From Comamonadaceae bacterium 2PF (GTDB lineage: Bacteria; Pseudomonadota; Gammaproteobacteria; Burkholderiales; Burkholderiaceae_C), in NCBI GenBank assembly GCA_005502875.1, contig SCMV01000003.1:62001-126000 (forward strand): a DNA stretch of 64,000 bases, in the 5' to 3' direction. Within the stretch, counting starts at the first letter, position 1. Every line of letters begins with the position of its first letter. Positions 53,105 to 60,824 of this stretch are shown here, piece by piece. Below the pieces are notes generated by a model. It ran no database searches and was not told where the DNA came from. It saw only the letters and a program-made list of their open reading frames with translations. The translations under genes were made by a program, and so were the position numbers.

Positions 53105-53260
53105 GCTCACCCGAAAGGCACTGGAGTCGGAGCCTTCCAAAGTACGGCGAAACGCCGCCGGGTGCGCAAAGCAAGTGCAGGGTGGCGAGACCTAGTTCAC
53201 GGATGTGCGCAGGGCGTGTGGCGGCTGCAACGTGCCGCGCCACCTGGGCTGTGCGGCCCT

Positions 53261-54304
53261 TCAACCCAAGGTGGGGGTGCCGTCTTCGAAGGCCGCGGGC
53301 TCTTGCTCGGTGTGCCGCTCTGGCTCGGTGGTGCGCAGCAGTTCGGCCAGCACGGACGTGGCGTAGTTGCCCGCAGGCAGAGAGAACGTGAGCACCAGTT
53401 GATCGGCTTGCGGCCACTCCCATGACATGCCGTCCGGGAGCGCCACCAGGGCGCGGCGGTCCTGATCCAGGCCAGCATGCTCCATGCCGTCGCAAATGGT
53501 GGCGTGGCGCTCGGCCACGCCGCTTTCAAGCGCCAGCGCCTGGTCGGTGGTGCTCAAGCGGCCCCGACCCCACAGGGGCCCGGTGGGCCGGCCTGAATCG
53601 TCCATCACGTCACCGGGCAGGGTCTTGCCCCACAGCCCCTGCTCGATGCGCAGCGCCAGCACCTCGTTGAAGACGAAGGAGCGCACCGCCGACAGGTAGA
53701 TGCCCTTTTTCTTCGGGTTGCGCACGCGGATCTCGCGCGCCAGCATGGCCCGCCCCTGCTCGACGTTGCCGCCATCAAAGCCGAAGCGCTGCGCGCCGAA
53801 GTAGTTGGGCACGCCATGGGTGGCCACGGCCTTCAGGTTGGTTTCGATCGCGTCGCGGTCGCCGGCCACGTCACGCAGCACGATGCGAAAGCGATTGCCT
53901 TGCAGGTCACCGGGGCGCAGCTTCTTGACGTGGCGGCTTTGGCTCAGCACCTTGAACTCCGGGTGCTGCAGCTGGGTCAGGTCGGGCGTCTCGCCGGTTT
54001 TGCCGCTCGGAACGTAGATGCTGAACCACTGGCGCGTGATGGCGTGGCGGTCCTTCAGGCCCGCATAGCCCACATCCTTGTCCTGCACGCCGGCGGCCAG
54101 GGCCAGTTGCTGGGCGACGTAGGCGGTGTTGGCGCCGTTCTTCTCGATGTCCAGCCAGATGTGCTCGCCTTCACCGCAGGGCAGCTGCAGCGGCAGCTCG
54201 GTCACGGTGAAATCCTCGTTGAGGCTTTTCAGGGTGGCGCTGGCGCCGGTGGCCGGGTAAGCGTTGGGCCACTGCGGCAGGGTGGTGTAGGGGGCGTGGG
54301 TCAT
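53261..54304 (-). CDS. truD: tRNA pseudouridine-13 synthase TruD
   Basis: 347 residues with the catalytic Asp85 in GYAGLKDRHA, the NGANTAYVAQQL motif and PNYFGAQRFG, all diagnostic for TruD, which makes pseudouridine 13 in tRNA-Glu. The start at 54304 is preferred over an upstream frame because MTHAPYTTLPQW opens the conserved domain. A GreA/B-like gene lies upstream on the same strand. Confidence 0.95.
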   Translation of the reverse strand: MTHAPYTTLPQWPNAYPATGASATLKSLNEDFTVTELPLQLPCGEGEHIWLDIEKNGANTAYVAQQLALAAGVQDKDVGYAGLKDRHAITRQWFSIYVPSGKTGETPDLTQLQHPEFKVLSQSRHVKKLRPGDLQGNRFRIVLRDVAGDRDAIETNLKAVATHGVPNYFGAQRFGFDGGNVEQGRAMLAREIRVRNPKKKGIYLSAVRSFVFNEVLALRIEQGLWGKTLPGDVMDDSGRPTGPLWGRGRLSTTDQALALESGVAERHATICDGMEHAGLDQDRRALVALPDGMSWEWPQADQLVLTFSLPAGNYATSVLAELLRTTEPERHTEQEPAAFEDGTPTLG

Positions 54305-54414
54305 GTGGGGGATGAGGGCGCCAGCTGCCGAGGCGGGCAGGCTGCCTGGTCGACCGGGGTGGTCCAGGCGGCGATTGTCTCTTGACCAGGCCGCGTGGGC
54401 GCGCGGGTGGTGGC

Positions 54415-54897
54415 TCAAAGGGCCCAGAGCACCTCGAATTGCTGCCGGGTCGGGCCGACTTGAATCGACACCTCATCGCCCACGAATTTGCCCAGCATGG
54501 CCCTGCCCAAAGGGGATTCGCCGCTGATGACCTGAACGTGCGCATCGCCGCTGGCCAGCGACATGCTGCCCCCAGGCGGGCCGAGAAACAGCTGTTGCTG
54601 CTGATCGTCTGAGCCCACCAGGCAGACCAGGGCGCCCAGCTGGATGCCTTGGCTGTCGTCGTAGGGCCGTGGGCGGAACTGGCGCCATTGGGCCATCGCC
54701 TCGCGGATGGCTTCAGCGCGACGCGCCTGGCCAGTGGCCAGGTAGGAGGCTTCCAGCCCCAAGGTGTCGTACTTGTTCTCGGCGATGTTTTCTTCGTGCG
54801 TCGCCGTTTCATGGGCCGTCCGCGCTGCGTGCTCGGTTTGTTGCAGGTCGTCGGCGAGGCGTGCCAGCACCTGCTGGGGCAGCGAGGATTTGTCCAT
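54415..54897 (-). CDS. GreA/GreB-like transcription elongation factor family protein
   Basis: 160 residues from MDKSSLPQQVLARL. An N-terminal helical hairpin (about 5-75, ATHEENIAENKYDTLGLEASYLA) precedes a GreAB C-terminal FKBP-like domain with SPLGRAMLGKFVGDEV. The hairpin differs from classic GreA and lacks its usual tip, so transcript cleavage is uncertain. An in-frame ATG at 54951 would add 18 residues. 110 bases upstream of truD on the same strand. Confidence 0.82.
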   Translation of the reverse strand: MDKSSLPQQVLARLADDLQQTEHAARTAHETATHEENIAENKYDTLGLEASYLATGQARRAEAIREAMAQWRQFRPRPYDDSQGIQLGALVCLVGSDDQQQQLFLGPPGGSMSLASGDAHVQVISGESPLGRAMLGKFVGDEVSIQVGPTRQQFEVLWAL

Positions 54898-55154
54898 GGT
54901 GGAGGGGCGGCGGCTCGGCTTGGTGGAGGGGGGATTTTGACGCTCAGTCATGGACTGACCATTGACAGCTGGCTGCGGCCCATATCGGTGCCTGGGTTCC
55001 ATGTGCTGCTCCAGTGGCCCCGTGCTGCCAATTGGCATCCGTTCCAAAGCAGTGCTCCTCTAGGTGGCGACGATGCCGCGCAGCGTACTCGACCAGTCTC
55101 GTGGAGGCGTCATGCGTCGTACATTTCTGGGCAAAGCACAAGCGTTCCGTTGTG

Positions 55155-56072
55155 ATGCACTTTTCACCTGATCTCGCTGGACTGGACCTGCATGATGCAT
55201 CGTCCCTTGCGTGCAAGCGATTGCGCTTATTGCAGTGGTTCGTAGATCAATGGCCGCGACTACACGATCGCGAGAACCATCTGGAAATTCGTCGCTCACC
55301 GCCGCAGCATCCTGTTGATGGAGACGTGATCAACGCTCGGCGAGCGGTTGTAATTGTTGATGACGCTTCAATTGAATGGTGGAGCGCCAAAGGAGATCCG
55401 CGATTCGGTTGGGGAAGACGGACCAACGGCTTGTACATGTGCGAAAGAATTTACAGCTGGCAGACCTTCGTGGAACTGGTTCGTCATTGGCTCGTGATCA
55501 ATGGCTGGGAGGTTGATCGGTTCCTCCGAGACAACGTTGACTCATCCGACTACAGCGCGATCATCAGTAGCCATGGTGCAGCGAAAGCTGCCCAGTTCCA
55601 ATGCAACCGGGAATGGCTCATCGCCACTGCGCATGACGCCGACCCATTGCTCGGTCGGCTGATGAGTGCAGTTTTTCAGGAGGACGTTGCAATGATGGAA
55701 AGCCTGGCATCGGAACCAAGGCTGCGGACGCTCGGACTCGGCGAGAGTGACTTGCTGCATCTTTGTGAAACCATCCAAGCTGGTGACATTGAATCGACAA
55801 AGCTTGCCAAGCGTGAAGTGGCGTCAAGGCTGGGGATGCTGACATTTGGAGCGTGGCAGTCGCGCGGCCAGTTTGCTTTCTCGGGCCCAGAGGATTCGCT
55901 GCGGATCGAGGCCGATCTACTGTATTTGAAGTCCCTCGAAGCGGTGAAGGCCGCTGCGGTGGCCTTTTACACTCAGCGTTTCGAACAATGGGGCGCGCAT
56001 CGAGAACTCGGAGAGTTTGGCGATCAGCTGTTTGCGGGGCAAGCTTACGTTGACCCGTTTGACACAGTTTGA
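55155..56072 (+). CDS. Hypothetical protein, lower-GC orphan
   Basis: 305 residues from ATG 55155; an open frame upstream is not conserved-looking. It is soluble, with Trp-rich middle segments (SIEWWSAKGDPRFGWG) and a helical C-terminal half. No family recognised. Base composition is clearly lower in GC than the neighbours, and codon use differs (more A/T-ending codons), suggesting recent transfer. Flanked by a GreA/B gene and an iron-uptake operon. Confidence 0.75.
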   Translation: MHFSPDLAGLDLHDASSLACKRLRLLQWFVDQWPRLHDRENHLEIRRSPPQHPVDGDVINARRAVVIVDDASIEWWSAKGDPRFGWGRRTNGLYMCERIYSWQTFVELVRHWLVINGWEVDRFLRDNVDSSDYSAIISSHGAAKAAQFQCNREWLIATAHDADPLLGRLMSAVFQEDVAMMESLASEPRLRTLGLGESDLLHLCETIQAGDIESTKLAKREVASRLGMLTFGAWQSRGQFAFSGPEDSLRIEADLLYLKSLEAVKAAAVAFYTQRFEQWGAHRELGEFGDQLFAGQAYVDPFDTV

Positions 56073-56175
56073 GCGTCGCCGAACGCGGTTCGCATGATGA
56101 GTCGCACTTGTCGAGCCGAGTGATCAGATCAATGCGACCGCCGAAGTCAACATGACATGCCTGCTCCGATGGGTC

Positions 56176-56496
56176 TCACCCCTTGAGCCAGCCCAGCCAT
56201 AGCCGCCAAACCTGGGGTCGCCAAGCCAGCCCAAGCGTCACCACCACGGCAGCCACACTCAGCCACATCACCCACACCAGCACGGCCATGGAAGGGTGAT
56301 CCAGCCACAAACAGGTCAGCAGCGACAGGCTCAAGGCCAGCACGGCGAGGAAGCGCAAGCCCAGGGTGATCCAGGTGCTGGGCTCTGTCGGGGTCTGCCT
56401 GACCTGCTGCCAGTGTGTGGGCATGGCCAGCGCCAGCCAAACCATGCCCGCATGCGCCAGAAAGGGTGCCAGCAACCAGTGCATCCATTCATGCAT
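56176..56496 (-). CDS. DUF3325-like membrane protein of the iron-uptake operon
   Basis: 106 residues with three membrane segments (about 8-25, 43-62, 70-95). Matches DUF3325, usually found next to PepSY membrane proteins and TonB-dependent siderophore receptors. The start overlaps the PepSY gene by eight bases, so the two are coupled. Last gene of the leftward iron operon. Confidence 0.82.
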   Translation of the reverse strand: MHEWMHWLLAPFLAHAGMVWLALAMPTHWQQVRQTPTEPSTWITLGLRFLAVLALSLSLLTCLWLDHPSMAVLVWVMWLSVAAVVVTLGLAWRPQVWRLWLGWLKG

Positions 56497-58189
56497 GGGC
56501 CACCTCCGTTTGGGTGGGGGGGTGCTTTGCGGCTTGTGGCGCCATGGCAGCTTGTCTTTTGAGCTGTCGGCGAACGGCCAGGGCCAGCGCCGCCGTGGCC
56601 AACAGGCTCAGGTCCACCCCGGCCACAGGCCAGTTGCCTGCCGGAACCGTCACCCACAGGTGCGCCCCGGTGCTCCAGCCATTGGCCAACACGGCAGCCA
56701 CTGCAACCACGGCAAGGGCCAGGCATTGCTCTGCCCATGCTGGTGACCGCAGCCCTCGTGCGACCGGCGCGTTGCGCCACGCCGCATGCAGCAGGCTGAT
56801 CACCCATGCGCCCCAGAAGGCGCGCATTTGCCAGTCAGCCGAGCCGTTCAAGTCGGCGGGTAGCAGGCGATTGGCCAGCAACATGCTTGCGGTGGCCAGC
56901 AGCATGCCCGTCACGGTGGCAACGGCCAGTGCGTCCACGACGCGCGCCCCGGCCGAGCCCTGGCGTGCATGCTGCTGCTTGCGCTTCTCCACAAAAAACA
57001 CGAAGCCAGTGGCGATGCACACGCAGCCCATCAACCCACCGGCGACATAAAGCCAGCGAAGCAGCCAGTGCTCGAAGTGCTGCAGGTGCAAGCCGGTCAA
57101 GAACTGGTGAGCGGCCGAAGCTGGCTCGCGGGGTGGGTCTTCATGCAGCACGCGGCCCGTGCTGGCCTGGAAGTGGATGCCTTCACCGACGAGTGCCACG
57201 CGGTCGCTGCCGGCGCGATAGATGCTCACGTAGCTGTTGGCGTCGCCCAAGTGGTGGATCTTCAGGAAGCCCACCTGCCCGGGCATGCCGCGATCGGACC
57301 AGCGTCGGCGGGCATCGGCCACCATGGCATCGACAGAGACCATGGGTGCCTGCACCCCGGCGCGCGCATGCGGCAAGCCCGTGCGAGCCGATTCGAGTGC
57401 GCCGTGTCGATCGTGCAGGGGCTTGAGCACCGTGTGGCCCAGCGGCAGATAAATCGACGCCGCAAAGATCACCAGCCCCGTGAACGCGAAGAAGAAGTGA
57501 AAAGGCAGGGCCAGCACGCCGGTCAGGTTGTGCAGGTCAAGCGCGCTGCGTTGCAGGTGCTTGCGAGGCCGGAAGGTGAAGAACTCGCGGAACAAGCGGC
57601 GGTGGATGACGACCCCGCTGACCAGTGCGGCCAGCATGATGAAGGCAGCCAGGCCGACAACGAAGTAGCCGATGTTCTTCCATGTCAGTTGCAGGCTGTA
57701 ATGCAGCGGGTAGAAAAACGCGCTGCCGACTTTCAGCTGATCGTCTTTCAGGAATGAGCCAGTGCGTGGATCGATGGTAGCGCGCGCGTGGATGTGGTTG
57801 TGTGCGGCTGGGTCGCGTGGCAGGGGCACCGAGAAATCGGCGCCGATCAGCAGCACGGGGTCCCGGTGTGTGGTGTAGGCCCAGAACTCGTCGATGGGCA
57901 GCGCCTCACGGGGCGTCATGGGGCCTTTGGTGGGATCGTGCAGCAGCGGCATCTTGGCCGCGTACTCGACGGGTGACGGTTGGATCTGCGACATCAGTGG
58001 ATGCAGTACCCGATCGAACGAGGGCATGGGCTGTGGCGCGAACCGGGTTTGCGGAATGGCCCAACGGTCGATCTCGCGGTCGAAAACCGACAGCGAACCG
58101 AAGAAAAACACCACCATCAGCACGAAGCCCAGCACCAGCCCCAGCCATGTGTGCATCCAGGTCATTGCCTGGCGGAAAGTCCAGTTCAT
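56489..58189 (-). CDS. PepSY-associated transmembrane protein, iron uptake
   Basis: 566 residues. The opening MNWTFRQAMTWMHTWLGLVL is the PepSY_TM signature, with His motifs in TM1 and in LDLHNLTGVLALPFHFFFAF suggesting heme or metal ligands. Four to seven membrane segments and large periplasmic PepSY-type domains follow. Such proteins are thought to reduce ferric siderophores at the inner membrane. Operon with the DUF3649-like and DUF3325-like genes, divergent from a TonB-dependent receptor. Confidence 0.92.
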   Translation of the reverse strand: MNWTFRQAMTWMHTWLGLVLGFVLMVVFFFGSLSVFDREIDRWAIPQTRFAPQPMPSFDRVLHPLMSQIQPSPVEYAAKMPLLHDPTKGPMTPREALPIDEFWAYTTHRDPVLLIGADFSVPLPRDPAAHNHIHARATIDPRTGSFLKDDQLKVGSAFFYPLHYSLQLTWKNIGYFVVGLAAFIMLAALVSGVVIHRRLFREFFTFRPRKHLQRSALDLHNLTGVLALPFHFFFAFTGLVIFAASIYLPLGHTVLKPLHDRHGALESARTGLPHARAGVQAPMVSVDAMVADARRRWSDRGMPGQVGFLKIHHLGDANSYVSIYRAGSDRVALVGEGIHFQASTGRVLHEDPPREPASAAHQFLTGLHLQHFEHWLLRWLYVAGGLMGCVCIATGFVFFVEKRKQQHARQGSAGARVVDALAVATVTGMLLATASMLLANRLLPADLNGSADWQMRAFWGAWVISLLHAAWRNAPVARGLRSPAWAEQCLALAVVAVAAVLANGWSTGAHLWVTVPAGNWPVAGVDLSLLATAALALAVRRQLKRQAAMAPQAAKHPPTQTEVAHA

Positions 58190-58202
58190 GGTCGACCTCG
58201 CG

Positions 58203-58511
58203 TCATTGCATCAGTTGGTGTTGCCACAGCAAGGCCACGCCCATGGAGACCGCGGTGCCTGCGCCAACGGCGAGCCAAACCCGACCGAGGCGGGGGGCCG
58301 CAAATGCCCAGAGGAATACAGCCAGGTACACGAGGAAGGCGCCGATCAGGACGCCGTGCTCGGCTTCGTGGAAGTCCACGCCGCTGGCGACGAGGGCGAC
58401 CACTGCGAGGGCGGACAGGCCCCAGGTGAGCGCATAGGCGCCCAGGATGCTGAGCAGGATCCGGTGGATCCTGGGCCACCAGAGGGGATTGGAAAGTGGG
58501 CGGTCGGGCAT
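58203..58511 (-). CDS. DUF3649-like iron-uptake membrane protein
   Basis: 102 residues from MPDRPLSNPLWW with three membrane segments (about 16-40, 47-68 and 75-96) and His-rich loops (FHEAEHG). Matches DUF3649, a small protein typical of PepSY iron operons. A longer start at 58562 is possible. First gene of the leftward operon, with the Fur box 83 bases upstream. Confidence 0.83.
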   Translation of the reverse strand: MPDRPLSNPLWWPRIHRILLSILGAYALTWGLSALAVVALVASGVDFHEAEHGVLIGAFLVYLAVFLWAFAAPRLGRVWLAVGAGTAVSMGVALLWQHQLMQ

Positions 58512-58593
58512 GAGGCGTGAAAGAGACAGGGTTTGCAGATGTCCTTGCGTCATCCGGGGCATCTATCGCCGCCAGAATTGGGACAATTATAGA

Positions 58594-58612
58594 ATGCGAA
58601 TCCTTCTCATTA
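58594..58612. promoter_or_regulatory. Fur box in the divergent iron-uptake promoter region
   Basis: AATGCGAATCCTTCTCATT matches the AATGAGAATCATTCTCATT consensus at 17 of 19 positions. It lies 14 bases before the TonB-dependent receptor start, between divergent genes, so Fur probably controls both directions under iron limitation. Confidence 0.88.
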
Positions 58613-58625
58613 GCGTTAAATAGAG

Positions 58626-60740
58626 ATGACCACTTACGGATTCCGCCTTTCTCCGCTTTGCCTGGCCGCCTTGCTGGTCAGCGCGCCCGTTTTCCATGCC
58701 GTTGCCGCAGAGGCGACCCAACCCGAACCCGTTGAGTTGGGTGAGGGGTCGTTGCCCGTTGTGAGCGTGAAGGGCACTCGGGTGCAAGCCGACCGCCTGA
58801 TCACGCAGACGCGCTCGGCCACGGTGGGCAAGAGCCCGGTGAGCGTGAACGAGACCCCGTTTTCGATGGAGGTCATCGAGGTGTCGCAGGTCCGGGAGAC
58901 AGGCGCGCGCTCGGTCGAAGATGCGCTGACCTACAGCTCCGGCGTGCAGGCCGGACGCTACGGCTTTGACACGCGGGGTGACTGGGCTGCCATCCGAGGG
59001 CTGTCGCCTGCCTCCTACATCGACGGCCTGCGGGGCATCTATGGCTTCTACAACAACGTGCGCCCCGACATCTACACATTGGAGCGTGTCGAGGTGCTCA
59101 AAGGGCCGTCGTCGGTGCTGTACGGTCAGGCCGAGTTGGGTGGCATCGTGAACGTCGTGTCCAAGCTGCCGAAAGCAAAGCAGCATCGAGAGGTCGAGGT
59201 GCAAATCGGTTCGTACCATCGCAAGCAGGTGGCTGCGGACCTGACGGGTCCGCTGTCGGCCGATGGGCAATGGCTCTATCGACTGGTGGCGCTCAAGCGT
59301 GACAGCGACACGCAGGTTGACCATGTCAGTGACAATGCGCTGGTGTTGATGCCCTCGTTGACATGGCAACCCAAGCCCGGCACCAGCGTCACGGCGCTGT
59401 TCACACATCAGCAGTACAAGGGTCAGGTGTCGTCCCAGTTCCTGCCGTCCAAGGGCACGATTGCACCAGCCCCGCTGGGGCAGCTTGCCAGCAGCACCTT
59501 CGTGGGCGAGCCTGGCTGGGACCGCTACGACACGCGCAAGAACGAGCTGACCCTGTTGGCCAATCAACAGTTGAGCGACAACTGGCGCGCCAGCGCCACC
59601 TTGCGCAAGACCCGCTCGGCATCCGTCACGCGCGAGCACTGGGCCACGGTGGGGGCCGTGCCCGATGACGCCGGCAACATCACGCGCAACATCTACACAG
59701 CAGATCGCAAGACCGAGGTCTCGGCTGCCGATGTGCGGCTCGAGGGGCAATGGGCGCTTGGCCCGACGCATCATCAGATCGGGCTCGGCATCGATCACCA
59801 GCATGCTTTCTGGGAGGAGTACAACTACTCGTACGGCTCCGGCACGGGCATCAACCTCTACAACCCTGTCTACGGCAGCGTGAACACCTCGGCCTTGACC
59901 TGGAGCGATCGCCCGGACAACAAGCTGATCCAGACGGGTTTGTATGCCACCGATCACATCACCTGGGGGCAGTGGGTGGCTTCTGCGGCCCTTCGCCGCG
60001 ACAAAGCGCGCAACATCACCGTGGCCACCACGGGTCGGGAAGCCGTTGTGCGCAACGAGGCCACCACCGGTCGGCTGGGGTTGATGTACAGGCTACCCAT
60101 TGGGGTGTCGCCCTACGTCAGTTACTCGGAAGCCTTCGTGCCCAACCTGGGCACCGATGGAACGTCAAGTGCCAGCTACCTCAAGCCCACAGAGGGCGAG
60201 CAGAAAGAGGCCGGTCTGAAGTTCTTGTCGGATTCAGGGCAGACGTCGATCAATGTCGCGTGGTTCGACATCAAGGAGCGCAACCGCGTGGCCAACGCCA
60301 CCACGCCGGGTGGGCTGGAGCAGGTCGGCGCCACCACGCGCGGTTGGGAGTTGGAGTTGCGTCAGCGACTGGGTGCACTGGAGCTTTCCGCGAACTACAC
60401 CGACATGGATGCGGTCAACGATCAGACGGGCTTGCGCTTGTCCTCGGTGGCTCAACGCCTGGCATCGACTTGGGCGCAGTACCGTCTGCCAGGTGGCTGG
60501 CGCGTCGGAGGTGGGGTGCGGCACACGGGCTCGGTGACCGGTGCGGCCGGGCAGCCACTGTTGCCGACGGTCACCTTGGTGGATGCCATGGTGGGCTACG
60601 TGACTGGCCCGTGGGATTTCCGCCTCGATGTCCGAAACCTTGCTGACAAAACCTACCTCGCCTGGTGCCGTGGTCTGAATCAGGACTGTGGCTATGGCGC
60701 ACGCCTGAACGCCGCGTTGACGGCTCGCTACACCTTCTGA
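58626..60740 (+). CDS. TonB-dependent siderophore receptor
   Basis: 704 residues. The signal peptide (about 1-28) is followed by a TonB-box region, the plug domain (about 70-180, IRGLSPASYIDGLRG and VEVLKGPSSVLYGQAELGG) and a 22-strand barrel ending in the terminal aromatic YTF, the outer-membrane assembly signal. The plug resembles ferric-siderophore receptors (FhuA/FpvA type). A Fur box sits just upstream. It is divergent from the PepSY operon that would process the siderophore. Confidence 0.94.
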   Translation: MTTYGFRLSPLCLAALLVSAPVFHAVAAEATQPEPVELGEGSLPVVSVKGTRVQADRLITQTRSATVGKSPVSVNETPFSMEVIEVSQVRETGARSVEDALTYSSGVQAGRYGFDTRGDWAAIRGLSPASYIDGLRGIYGFYNNVRPDIYTLERVEVLKGPSSVLYGQAELGGIVNVVSKLPKAKQHREVEVQIGSYHRKQVAADLTGPLSADGQWLYRLVALKRDSDTQVDHVSDNALVLMPSLTWQPKPGTSVTALFTHQQYKGQVSSQFLPSKGTIAPAPLGQLASSTFVGEPGWDRYDTRKNELTLLANQQLSDNWRASATLRKTRSASVTREHWATVGAVPDDAGNITRNIYTADRKTEVSAADVRLEGQWALGPTHHQIGLGIDHQHAFWEEYNYSYGSGTGINLYNPVYGSVNTSALTWSDRPDNKLIQTGLYATDHITWGQWVASAALRRDKARNITVATTGREAVVRNEATTGRLGLMYRLPIGVSPYVSYSEAFVPNLGTDGTSSASYLKPTEGEQKEAGLKFLSDSGQTSINVAWFDIKERNRVANATTPGGLEQVGATTRGWELELRQRLGALELSANYTDMDAVNDQTGLRLSSVAQRLASTWAQYRLPGGWRVGGGVRHTGSVTGAAGQPLLPTVTLVDAMVGYVTGPWDFRLDVRNLADKTYLAWCRGLNQDCGYGARLNAALTARYTF

Positions 60741-60824
60741 GTCGTGGCAACGGCGCATCCGGTTGCCTTCCTGGCACGCTTGATGCGCCTGTTTTCTGTG
60801 CCTTGCGTTTTCGCTTGGCGCTGC

